Source of the DNA: JBPOFM01 sp051252455
Lineage (GTDB): Bacteria > Bacteroidota > Bacteroidia > Flavobacteriales > Flavobacteriaceae
NCBI GenBank assembly: GCA_051252455.1
Contig: JBPOFM010000007.1
Span: 124,001-188,000, forward strand
Length of the DNA stretch: 64,000 bases
Direction: 5' to 3'
Under the pieces are notes generated by a model, which worked only from the letters and a program-made list of their open reading frames with translations, did not search any database and was not told the origin of the DNA. How positions within the stretch are numbered: the first letter of the stretch is position 1; each line of letters opens with the position of its first letter. Shown here piece by piece: positions 53,428-62,197 of the stretch. Made by a program: the position numbers and the translations under genes.

Positions 53428-55917
53428 ATGTCAGAATTAGAATATCAAGATAACGATCATTCAGAACCAAGAGGCACTACGTTTGATTTCAGGGGTTATC
53501 TATTCAAGGTATTAAATTGGTGGAAGTTTGTGTTAATCTGCGTTGGTATAGCACTTATTATCGCATATTTGATCAATGTGAGAAAGCAGAATATTTACAA
53601 ATTAAGTTCTCTTATTTCAATTGAAAGTGAACAAAATCCTTTTTTTACAGCTAATACAAGTATTTCATTTAATTGGGGAGGGGTATCTGGCAAAGTAGGT
53701 AAAGTGCTTACGAGTGTCAAGACAAGAACTCACAACGAGATGGTGGTAGATTCGTTAAAATACTATGTGAACTATTTAAAAGAAGGGAAATATCGTCTAG
53801 AGGATATTTATACTAAAGCACCTTATATAATTACTTTAGATAATAAAAAAGGGCAAATTTTAAACCATCCCATAGGAATCCAAATTAAGGATGATACGCA
53901 GTTTATAATCACTATCGAGTTTGAGTCTGATAATTTTTTAGTTCAACGATATTCGGATAAAGAAAAGTTCACAGTTATAGGCTCTAATGGAAAATTTTCT
54001 AAAACTTATAAATTTGGAGAACTTATTGAACTGCCATTTTTTAATGGGATTATTGACCAACGTGAAGGTCATAAAATTGAGAATAATAGTCAATATTATT
54101 TTGAGTTTTTAAACTTTGATACAGTGGTTAACCAATATCAAAATGGTGTGAACATTGCACCTTTTAATGGTAGCGCCTCATCCGTTTTAGAGTTAAGTTT
54201 AGCGGGTGCTAATAAGCAAAAAATTGTCGATTACTTAAATGCTACTGCCGCCATTTTAAGCAGAACAGAACTGGAAAGGAAAAATTTGTATGCCACAAAC
54301 ACCATTAAATTTATCGATAGTAGTCTGAATGCGGTAAATGCAAATTTAAAGGATGTCAATGACGAAATGAATAAATTCCGTAAGGAAAACAAGTTGTTTG
54401 ACATAAGTACTGAAATGTCAATGATTTCAGATAAATTAAAGGTTTTCGATTTAAGCAAAGATGAGGAACAAACAAAACTCAACTACCTTAATTCTTTAGA
54501 GACCTATTTGCGCACTAAAACAGATTACACAAAAATTGCGGCCCCAACTTCGGTCGGTATCCAAGAAGGTAATATTTTGAACAGCGTTGCAAAAATTACT
54601 GCATTGGCTATTGAGAGGCAATCAAAAGAATATACTGTTAAGGAAGGTAATACAATTTTTAAGGACATCGATCGGCAAATTGATGCAGAAAAAAATGTGC
54701 TTTTGGAAACATTAGCAACTACAAAGCGCACTATTTCCAGTAATCTGAATTCCATTAACTCAAATATTAGTAGGTTGGAAACGGAATTGAGCGGATTACC
54801 AGAAGATCAACAAAAATTTCTGAAAATTCAGCGTAAAATGGATATTAGTCAGGAAGCCTATAATATCTATTTAACCAAGAGGGGTGAGGCAGCGATTGTA
54901 AAAGCTGCAAACGTGTCTGATATTACGACCATTGACGATGCAAAAGATATTGGAGGGGGGTTGATTGGACCCAATAAGAGCCTTAATTATATGATGGGAC
55001 TGATGATTGGATTTTTTGGTCCGATGTTTTTTATTTTTGTGGTGTTTTTATTGGACAATACTATTCATGGGTCTGACGAAATCGAACGGTTGTCGAATAT
55101 TCCAATATTAGGATTGATTGGTAAGTACAATTATAAAAATAATCTGGTTGTTTTTGAAAAACCAAAATCAGCAGTTGCGGAATCTTTTCGTTCCATTCGA
55201 TCAAGTTTGCAATTTATATTTAAGAGGCAGGGCAAGGAGGACAAAGGAAAAACGTTGCTGATCACATCATCTGTCAGTGGAGAAGGAAAAACGTTCTCTT
55301 CGATAAATATAGCTACAGTATATGCCTTGTCAGGAAAAAAAACAATTTTATTAGGCTTAGATTTAAGAAAACCAAAAATATTTGACGATTTTAAAATCAC
55401 AAATGAGCAAGGTATGGTCAATTTCTTGATTGGAGAGAGTACTTTTGAAGAAGTTAGAACCACTACCTTCATTGAAAATTTAGATATAGTACCATCTGGA
55501 CCGGTACCACCAAATCCATCTGAATTACTGATGTCAGATCAGTTAAAGTTGCTTATAGAACAATTACGTGAAAATTATGATATGATTGTTTTAGATACAC
55601 CTCCTTTAGGATTGGTAACAGATGCTTTAGAACTTACTCAATATGCAGATGCAACAATTTTTATGGTCAGATTGGATTATACTAAAAAAGGCATGTTATC
55701 ATTGATTAATGCAAAATATCGTGCTGGAGAAGTCAAGAATATTAGCTTCGTACTCAACTTTTATAAACATAAAACAAACCATAATTATGGTTATGGTTAT
55801 GGCTACGGATATGGCTACGGATATGGCTATGGTGTTTATGGCAATGCCTACCATGAAGGGAATGGGAAACGTCCAATATGGAAACGAATTAAGAAGTTCC
55901 TAAAAATTAATTCGTAA
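53428..55917 (+). CDS. Polysaccharide co-polymerase and tyrosine autokinase (Wzc-like)
   Basis: 829 residues. A Wzz/GNVR-type N-terminal part with a first membrane helix at about 35-53, a long periplasmic coiled-coil section and a second helix at about 517-540 precedes a BY-kinase domain. Walker A is SSVSGEGKT at about 613-621, Walker A' is LLGLDLRKPK and Walker B is MIVLDTPP. The C-terminal tail holds eight Tyr-Gly pairs then VYG (787-804), the autophosphorylation cluster, followed by a basic end. It controls chain length and export. It is 15 bp downstream of the Wza-like gene. Confidence 0.94.
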   Translation: MSELEYQDNDHSEPRGTTFDFRGYLFKVLNWWKFVLICVGIALIIAYLINVRKQNIYKLSSLISIESEQNPFFTANTSISFNWGGVSGKVGKVLTSVKTRTHNEMVVDSLKYYVNYLKEGKYRLEDIYTKAPYIITLDNKKGQILNHPIGIQIKDDTQFIITIEFESDNFLVQRYSDKEKFTVIGSNGKFSKTYKFGELIELPFFNGIIDQREGHKIENNSQYYFEFLNFDTVVNQYQNGVNIAPFNGSASSVLELSLAGANKQKIVDYLNATAAILSRTELERKNLYATNTIKFIDSSLNAVNANLKDVNDEMNKFRKENKLFDISTEMSMISDKLKVFDLSKDEEQTKLNYLNSLETYLRTKTDYTKIAAPTSVGIQEGNILNSVAKITALAIERQSKEYTVKEGNTIFKDIDRQIDAEKNVLLETLATTKRTISSNLNSINSNISRLETELSGLPEDQQKFLKIQRKMDISQEAYNIYLTKRGEAAIVKAANVSDITTIDDAKDIGGGLIGPNKSLNYMMGLMIGFFGPMFFIFVVFLLDNTIHGSDEIERLSNIPILGLIGKYNYKNNLVVFEKPKSAVAESFRSIRSSLQFIFKRQGKEDKGKTLLITSSVSGEGKTFSSINIATVYALSGKKTILLGLDLRKPKIFDDFKITNEQGMVNFLIGESTFEEVRTTTFIENLDIVPSGPVPPNPSELLMSDQLKLLIEQLRENYDMIVLDTPPLGLVTDALELTQYADATIFMVRLDYTKKGMLSLINAKYRAGEVKNISFVLNFYKHKTNHNYGYGYGYGYGYGYGYGVYGNAYHEGNGKRPIWKRIKKFLKINS
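55786..55833 (+). repeat. Tyr-Gly codon repeat encoding the kinase tail
   Basis: Eight consecutive Tyr-Gly codon pairs. The DNA includes two perfect 12-base units GGCTACGGATAT (55801-55812 and 55813-55824), so it is open to slippage in six-base steps, which would change the number of tyrosines without shifting the frame. Confidence 0.8.
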
Positions 55918-55926
55918 AATTCGAAA

Positions 55927-56514
55927 TTGATAACTGCAAAGCAAGCTATTTTAAAACGTGGATTTGATTTGGTTTTAAGCCTGTTATTATTACCATTACT
56001 TATTTTCCCAATTATTCTCTTAATTATTATCGCAACTATTGACACATTACAATGGGGCTTATTCTCCCAAGAACGTGTAGGTCAGTATGGTCACATATTT
56101 AGAATTTATAAAATCAGAACGCTTAAAAATGAGCCACATCAAATGGGCAATTTAAAGAAAAGCGCCACTTCTTTTGGTGTATTTTTGAGAAATACAAAGC
56201 TTGATGAATTGCCCCAATTATTTAATGTTATACTTGGAAAGATGAGTTTTGTTGGGCCAAGACCGGATGTTATTGGATTTGGCGATCTTTTGGAAGGTGA
56301 AGATCGTATCATTTTAAAAGTGAAACCAGGTATTACAGGTCCCGCAACTTTAAAATACAGGAATGAAGAAAGTATTTTAATATTGCAAAATGACCCCGAA
56401 AACTACAACAGAACGATTATTTGGCCCGATAAGGTTGAAATAAATAAAAAGTATGTGCATACTTGGAGTTTTTCTTTAGATTTGAAGCATATTTTGAAAT
56501 CGATACTAAAATAA
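55927..56514 (+). CDS. Initiating sugar transferase (WcaJ/bacterial_transf family)
   Basis: 195 residues, starting at TTG 55927. One N-terminal membrane segment (about 16-38, LVLSLLLLPLLIFPIILLIII) is followed by the bacterial sugar transferase catalytic core: GLFSQERVGQYGHIFRIYKIRTL, KLDELPQLFNVILGKMSFVGPRPDV and KVKPGITGPATLKYR. It puts the first sugar-phosphate on undecaprenyl phosphate. The starting TTG follows the kinase stop by nine bases. It lacks the long N-terminal domain of WcaJ, so it is the short PglC-like class. Confidence 0.9.
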   Translation: MITAKQAILKRGFDLVLSLLLLPLLIFPIILLIIIATIDTLQWGLFSQERVGQYGHIFRIYKIRTLKNEPHQMGNLKKSATSFGVFLRNTKLDELPQLFNVILGKMSFVGPRPDVIGFGDLLEGEDRIILKVKPGITGPATLKYRNEESILILQNDPENYNRTIIWPDKVEINKKYVHTWSFSLDLKHILKSILK

Positions 56515-56515
56515 C

Positions 56516-57808
56516 ATGAATATCAATAAAAAAATTACTGTCGTAGGTTTAGGATATGTAGGCCTACCGCTCGCAGTGGAGTTTGCAAAAAAATATGCAG
56601 TGGTTGGTTTTGATATCAACCAGAAGAGAATCCACGAATTAAACCAAGGGGTTGACAAAACCTTGGAGGTTGAAAATGAAACTCTTAAATCAGTTTTGAT
56701 TTCTGACCCCACAAATCAAAAAGGGTTATTAATTTCCAGCGAAGTCGATACTATTGCAGATTCTAGTATCTACATCGTGACGGTCCCAACACCAACGGAT
56801 GAATTTAAAAGACCGGATTTCACACCTTTGATAAAATCAAGTGAAACCATTGGAAAAGTATTGTCAAAAGGAGACATTGTTATATATGAATCTACAGTGT
56901 ATCCTGGAGCCACCGAAGATATATGTGTACCAATTTTGGAGGAGTTTTCTGGATTGAAATTTAATGTTGATTTTTTTGCAGGATATTCACCTGAAAGAAT
57001 TAATCCAGGTGATAAAACCCATACGGTCACAAAAATATTAAAGGTAACTTCTGGTTCAACGCCTGAAATAGCAGAAGAGGTTGACCAACTATATAAATCA
57101 GTCATAACTGCAGGCACACACAAGGCGCCTTCTATAAAAGTGGCAGAAGCAGCAAAAGTTATTGAGAATTCTCAACGTGATATCAATATTGCTTTTGTTA
57201 ATGAGTTATCAAAAATCTTTAGATTGCTTGATATTGATACCAAAGCAGTTTTGGAGGCAGCCGGAACAAAATGGAATTTTATCAATTTTTCACCTGGATT
57301 AGTAGGGGGTCATTGTATAGGTGTAGACCCCTATTATTTAGCGCAAAAAGCGATTGAAACTGGATATAATCCGGAAATAATTTTGGCTGGACGAAAAATG
57401 AATGATAGCATGGGCAGCTATGTTGCACAGGAAACTGTTAAAATGATGATCAAAAAAGGGGCAAGAATTAAAGGTTCTAAAGCTTTAGTTTTGGGCATCA
57501 CTTTCAAAGAAAATTGTCCCGATATCAGAAATTCCCGTGTTATTGACATTATTGAAGAGTTTAGAACTTATGATGTGGATGTAGATGTGTATGATCCTTG
57601 GGCCTCTGCTGAAGAAGTAAAACATGAATATGATTTAGATCTTTTAGGTAGCGATGAAGACTTGAAAGTAGGGTATGATGCTATCGTTTTAGCTGTATCA
57701 CACAATGAGTTTTTGCAGCTTGATTTGAACAAATTAAAATCAAACATAGGCGTAATTTTTGATGTGAAATGTTTATTACCAAAAGACGCTGTTGACGCAA
57801 GATTATGA
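56516..57808 (+). CDS. tviB: UDP-sugar 6-dehydrogenase, TviB type
   Basis: 430 residues. NAD-binding GLGYVGLPLAVEFAKKY at the N-terminus, TPTDEFKRPDFTPL, ESTVYPGATED, and KVIENSQRDINIAFVNELSKIF with the GGHCIGVDPYYLAQ active-site block whose Cys forms the thiohemiacetal. This is the TviB/WbpO-like subgroup of nucleotide sugar dehydrogenases, which oxidise UDP-GlcNAc or UDP-GalNAc to the uronic acid. It starts one base after the sugar transferase stop. The following epimerase overlaps it by four bases. Confidence 0.88.
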   Translation: MNINKKITVVGLGYVGLPLAVEFAKKYAVVGFDINQKRIHELNQGVDKTLEVENETLKSVLISDPTNQKGLLISSEVDTIADSSIYIVTVPTPTDEFKRPDFTPLIKSSETIGKVLSKGDIVIYESTVYPGATEDICVPILEEFSGLKFNVDFFAGYSPERINPGDKTHTVTKILKVTSGSTPEIAEEVDQLYKSVITAGTHKAPSIKVAEAAKVIENSQRDINIAFVNELSKIFRLLDIDTKAVLEAAGTKWNFINFSPGLVGGHCIGVDPYYLAQKAIETGYNPEIILAGRKMNDSMGSYVAQETVKMMIKKGARIKGSKALVLGITFKENCPDIRNSRVIDIIEEFRTYDVDVDVYDPWASAEEVKHEYDLDLLGSDEDLKVGYDAIVLAVSHNEFLQLDLNKLKSNIGVIFDVKCLLPKDAVDARL

Positions 57809-58788
57809 TGTATTCACACACGTATCATTCTGAAGATTTATCTGATTATAGCTTTCTCATCACAGGAGGCGCCGGTTTCATTGGATCTAATCTTGTGGAA
57901 TATTTGCTAAAATATAAGGCCAAAAAAGTTAGGGTTTTAGATAATTTCTCCAACGGATATAGGGAAAACCTTTCTGAATTTATGGCCAATCCATCTTTTG
58001 AATTGATGGAAGGGGATATTCGCGACTTGGATTCCTGTAAAAGAGCCATGAATGGAATGGACTATGTGTCTCATCAAGCTGCTTTAGGTTCAGTACCACG
58101 CTCTATAAACGATCCTGCAACAACTAATGAAGTCAATATTTCAGGATTTCTCAATATGATGATTGCTTTAAAAGATAGCGATACGGTGAAACGAATGGTC
58201 TATGCGGCATCCAGTTCCACATATGGCGACAGTCAAGCCTTACCGAAAGTAGAAGACCAAATTGGCAAACCATTGTCACCATATGCAGTGACAAAATATG
58301 TTAACGAGCTGTATGCAGATGTTTTTGGCAAAACTTATGGCACAGATGTAATTGGATTGCGTTATTTCAATGTCTTTGGTCCAAAACAAAGTCCAAATGG
58401 TGCGTATGCGGCGGTCATTCCATTATTTATGCAAGCCTTAAAAGATAACGAGTCACCAAAAATCAATGGAGATGGAGAGCAAACTCGTGATTTTACATTT
58501 GTTGATAATGCGGTTCAAGCCAATGTAAGAAGTTTTTTCGCACAGAAAGAGGCAGCTAACGAAGTTTTTAATGTGGCTTGTGGTGAGCGAATCACTGTCA
58601 ATCAATTATGGGACAATTTAAGGGAAGCTGCTGACAAAGACATCCATCCCGTATATGGACCAGACCGTCAAGGGGATGTAAGGAATTCTTTGGCGGACAT
58701 TTCGAAAGCTGAAAAATTTTTAAATTATCAACCAAAATATACAGTTAAGGAAGGGTTGAAAGTAACTTGGGATTGGTTTTCAATTTAA
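57805..58788 (+). CDS. tviC: UDP-sugar 4-epimerase, TviC/WbpP type
   Basis: 327 residues of the extended SDR family: FLITGGAGFIGSNLVEYLLKY at the N-terminus, the catalytic pair in SSSTYGDSQ and SPYAVTKYV (Tyr and Lys) and RYFNVFGPKQSPNGAYAAVIP. This matches TviC/WbpP, which interconverts UDP-GlcNAc and UDP-GalNAc or their uronic forms. The TviB-type dehydrogenase lies immediately upstream and overlaps by four bases, so the pair probably makes UDP-GalNAcA or a similar acidic sugar. It ends the first EPS transcription unit. Confidence 0.88.
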   Translation: MMYSHTYHSEDLSDYSFLITGGAGFIGSNLVEYLLKYKAKKVRVLDNFSNGYRENLSEFMANPSFELMEGDIRDLDSCKRAMNGMDYVSHQAALGSVPRSINDPATTNEVNISGFLNMMIALKDSDTVKRMVYAASSSTYGDSQALPKVEDQIGKPLSPYAVTKYVNELYADVFGKTYGTDVIGLRYFNVFGPKQSPNGAYAAVIPLFMQALKDNESPKINGDGEQTRDFTFVDNAVQANVRSFFAQKEAANEVFNVACGERITVNQLWDNLREAADKDIHPVYGPDRQGDVRNSLADISKAEKFLNYQPKYTVKEGLKVTWDWFSI

Positions 58789-59086
58789 GGGTAGAGATGA
58801 ATATGTAAAATTATAATAAACTTGACTCTAATTTCGAATAAATGTTTTATTCTTACAGTAGAATTATCATTTATTTAGATGATAATCACTTATTGTCTGT
58901 TTTACATTAATCTTGTAATGTTAGCTATGTCAAGCCAATCAAAAAATTTCACATTAAAATACCTTCTGATGATTTTGTAAACGAACTGATTGAATTATAA
59001 TTGTTGGTAACGCCCGGTTAAAAGCAATATTTAGTGTTTTAAGTACATTCATAAAAAGGATATTAAAACAAATACAATTTTATCAA
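58789..59086. other. Noncoding gap within the polysaccharide locus
   Basis: No reading frame, hairpin terminator or consensus promoter that I can support. A short open stretch around 58930-58999 translates to 29 residues without a start and matches nothing I know. Confidence 0.4.
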
Positions 59087-59920
59087 ATGAAAAAATTCAT
59101 TAAAAAACAACTTGTTAAAATATCGAAAATTTTCAAAAACCCCTATCCAGTCTCAGTACGGGATACATTTATTCAACAAGAACAAAATAATAGAAAAAAA
59201 AACCATCCTAATAAGTTTGTTACTTACGGAGAAAAGTGCTTTTCACAAACCGACGAAGATGGTCTTACTCTCGAAATTATAAACAGGATAGGTATTAATA
59301 AAGGTGGTGCTGTTGAATTTGGTGTTGGCAATGGAATGGAAAACAATACATTGGTTTTGCTCTCATTAGGATGGAAAGGTTTTTGGTTTGGAGGTCAAGA
59401 AATTCTTTTTGATATGAACCATACAAAAAAACTAAATTTTAAAAAAATCTGGATTACTAAAGAAAATATCGTTAATCTCTGTCAACAGGCACAAGAACAA
59501 ATTACAAAAATTGACTTGATCTCCCTGGATTTGGATGGCAATGATTTCCATTTAATACAGGAAATACTTGAAAACAATATCACTCCATCAGTTTTTATAG
59601 TTGAGTACAATGCTAAATTTATACCTCCAATTGAATTTATTATTGATTACAATCCTGATCATATCTGGACTGCAGATGATTATTTTGGCGCCTCACTAAC
59701 CAGTTATGTCAAGCTATTCGAAAAACACAGTTATTCTTTAGTTTGCTGTAACGCTGCAACAGGAGCAAATGCTTTCTTTGTCAAAAATGAATTTATGAGT
59801 TTATTTCCGGAAGTTCCATCAAATTTGCGAGATATCTACAGTCCTCCATACTATTTACGGGCAAACAATTTTGGACATAAACAGTCAGTGAGAACAATTG
59901 AAAAAATGATCAATAGCTAA
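59087..59920 (+). CDS. Conserved hypothetical, methyltransferase-like
   Basis: 277 residues, no signal peptide and a basic N-terminus. The middle resembles a SAM-dependent fold: SQTDEDGLTLEIINRIG, GGAVEFGVGNGMENNTLVLLSLGWKGFWF, and IDLISLDLDGNDFHLIQEIL, the last like the LDxDG strand in FkbM-type methyltransferases. The first glycine-rich motif is GVGNGM, not the usual ExGxGxG. The location between an epimerase and a sulfotransferase suggests it modifies the polysaccharide. Function is tentative. Confidence 0.6.
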   Translation: MKKFIKKQLVKISKIFKNPYPVSVRDTFIQQEQNNRKKNHPNKFVTYGEKCFSQTDEDGLTLEIINRIGINKGGAVEFGVGNGMENNTLVLLSLGWKGFWFGGQEILFDMNHTKKLNFKKIWITKENIVNLCQQAQEQITKIDLISLDLDGNDFHLIQEILENNITPSVFIVEYNAKFIPPIEFIIDYNPDHIWTADDYFGASLTSYVKLFEKHSYSLVCCNAATGANAFFVKNEFMSLFPEVPSNLRDIYSPPYYLRANNFGHKQSVRTIEKMINS

Positions 59921-60087
59921 AGTCAATCAAATCTAAAATGTGATTGAAACATATATTTTCGAAATAATTTGGAATGAAATGTTTATATATTACATCAACT
60001 TTCATGAATTTTAAAAGTTATTCAAAAACTCGAAGTGTAAAATTTAAAAATTTTCATATTTTACTTATTTATACCTTTGCTTATATG

Positions 60088-61050
60088 TTATACAGAATAA
60101 CCTAAAGTTGATAAATCAACACCAATAAGATCGCTTGTTATTCGATTTGATTCAGCAAACTTACCATAAGACCATTTTTCTACTTTATACTGCAAGTTTT
60201 GTTTTGTCTTTTTATCCATTTTTTGGGATGAGAATTGAAACATTAAATTTTTAAACTTCAGAGCAAAAGTTTTTATCAAGGGATATTTCAATGCATTTGC
60301 GCTATTCAAGGAGGATGAAGAATAAATAAAATAGTTAAGCCATCTGAAATGATAATTTACAAACTGATGACTTTTCGTGTTATGTTTTATAGAAAACTTT
60401 TCCGCCGCAATATGAATGTCTTTTTTCAAGAATAGAGATAGTTGATTTATAAAAACATCTTTTTCTAAATTAAAAATTTCATAGGGCATTACTAAAACAT
60501 TCTCCTTTCCAAATAGATTTTGATATTCTGAAATCATATAATGAAAATGAAAGTAATTTTCAGAGAGATTTGGAACCCTTGCGTCATATTTCGAGTTAAG
60601 ATACTTATCAATATTGCGTACCCCTCCTTCTTTTAAATATTGAAAATAATTAGACAGTAATAATGACTTCTGTTCTCGAATCATAATCAGTATTTTAGCA
60701 CTAGGAAAAACATTCTTAATTCTCCGCATTATTATTGAACCATCAAATCCAGCGCTTGACGGATAGCCTGAAAGTCTTTCATGAGACATTACTAGCACTT
60801 TATTTTCAATTTTCTTTTGCTTAAGAATTATATCTAAATTATGTTTAATAACCATTTCGTTGCTATCAAAAGAGTTAAGAAGAGATGCATTATGATCTAA
60901 AACAAAATCCATGGCTAATGAACTATACCCTTTCGGTCTCGTGTTATTTGATAGAGGCTCAAAAGAGCTATTGCCATTTATAAAGAGTTCGTTTTGAAGC
61001 CAAGTAGTTCCTGTCTTATGCAATCCAATATGAATTAATGTATTATGCAT
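60088..61050 (-). CDS. Sulfotransferase family protein
   Basis: 320 residues. The PAPS 5'-phosphosulfate loop is HIGLHKTGTTWLQNELF at residues 7-23, with the K-T-G-T-T-W core. A 3'-phosphate segment is IREQKSLLLSNYFQYL at about 123-138. This fits PAPS-dependent sulfotransferases that act on polysaccharides or lipids. It is on the opposite strand to the rest of the locus, divergent from the Wzm pseudogene. Marine flavobacteria often make sulfated exopolysaccharides, so EPS sulfation is a reasonable role. Confidence 0.84.
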   Translation of the reverse strand: MHNTLIHIGLHKTGTTWLQNELFINGNSSFEPLSNNTRPKGYSSLAMDFVLDHNASLLNSFDSNEMVIKHNLDIILKQKKIENKVLVMSHERLSGYPSSAGFDGSIIMRRIKNVFPSAKILIMIREQKSLLLSNYFQYLKEGGVRNIDKYLNSKYDARVPNLSENYFHFHYMISEYQNLFGKENVLVMPYEIFNLEKDVFINQLSLFLKKDIHIAAEKFSIKHNTKSHQFVNYHFRWLNYFIYSSSSLNSANALKYPLIKTFALKFKNLMFQFSSQKMDKKTKQNLQYKVEKWSYGKFAESNRITSDLIGVDLSTLGYSV

Positions 61051-61162
61051 GATAATTGTTAAGCGCTAAATTTATTATTTAATAAGGTTTGTACAATAAT
61101 ATTCGGCAATTTAAAGTAAATAATTAAGACGTTTATCGTCCATTACTTTTGACGATTATAAT

Positions 61163-62120
61163 TTGGTTCCTCCAATGACGAATAACACGGATTTATTCAT
61201 AAGTCGCATTTTCGATTTTAATTATTCTACTTCATTTATCATTCCCAACGGATTTAGTATACTAGCCTCATCAAAAAAACAGTCTATATTGAACACTAAT
61301 GATTCTGACGATTGGTTATACACCATCTCTTCCAAAAGCAAACTAATCGATCTCAATTTTAAAGAGATTTGGCGCTACCGCGATTTGCTGATGCTCTTCG
61401 TGAAGCGAGATATTGTAACCGTTTATAAGCAAACCGTTTTAGGACCGCTTTGGTATATCATCCAACCTTTGTTCACTTCTGTCATTTTTACTTTGATTTT
61501 TAATAATCTTGGAAACATCCAAACAGGTGGTATACCTCCTTTTTTGTTCAATCTAGCGGGTATTACTGCTTGGAATTATTTCAACAATTGTCTCACAGGC
61601 ACAAGCGACACTTTTAAAAAGAATGAGAATATTTTTGGAAAAGTTTATTCTCCTAGAGTCATTATGCCCATGTAAATTACCATTTCAAATTTATTGAAAT
61701 TTTTTATCCAACTGGGTATTTGTGCTGGTTTTTACGTATTTTATTTAAGTACAGGATGTTGTTATTTCCTATCTATCTTTTGATGATCGGAATGCTCGGC
61801 TTGGGTCTTGGGATGATTCTTTCGTCCATGACAACAAAATATCGTGACATGACCGTTGTGATTGAGTTTGGCGTGCGTTTGCTAATGTACATGTCGGCAG
61901 CAGTGCCTTACCCTTTATCAGAAGCGCATAAAAAATTCCTGACTGGGTCACAAATTTTGTAGACTACAATCCTTTGACCCAAATAATTGAAGGCTTTCGG
62001 TATATGTTGTTAAATACGGGTCCCTTCAGTTGGAGTGGGTTTTTGTATACATTCGTTGTTAGTTTCATTTATTTTAAAACTAAGATTTTTTTTTCATGTA
62101 AATTATATTTATTTATCATG
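61163..62120 (+). pseudogene. wzm: ABC-2 polysaccharide/O-antigen permease (Wzm type), multiply disrupted
   Basis: The frame from 61163 carries LNFKEIWRYRDLLMLFVKRDIVTVYKQTVLGPLWYIIQPLFTSVIFTLIFNN (the ABC-2 permease opening) to VIMPM, then stops at TAA 61673-61675. The same frame continues after the stop (ITISNLLKFFIQLGICAGFYVFYL), then shifts near 61745-61757 into LLFPIYLLMIGMLGLGLGMILSSMTTKYRDM. A second shift follows in the A-run 61930-61935, into WVTNFVDYNPLTQIIEGFRYMLLN. The homology fades near 62075. A full Wzm would be about 260-290 residues. The Wzt ATPase is not next to it. An odd N-terminal 40 residues precede the family start. Confidence 0.85.
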
Positions 62121-62197
62121 TAGCGAGCAATGAATTTGCTATTTTTGATTTTAAAATTTAAATTTATTTAGATTCTTATAATTTAAGCCAGAGTGAT

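Noticed and set aside
58930..59000. A short open stretch in the polysaccharide locus gap
   Set aside because: It has an upstream stop, no start and no recognisable family, so a decayed gene cannot be supported.
60071..60078. TACCTTTG box inside the intergenic region after the methyltransferase-like gene
   Set aside because: It points toward the 3' end of a minus-strand gene and has no -33 element, so a promoter is not supported.
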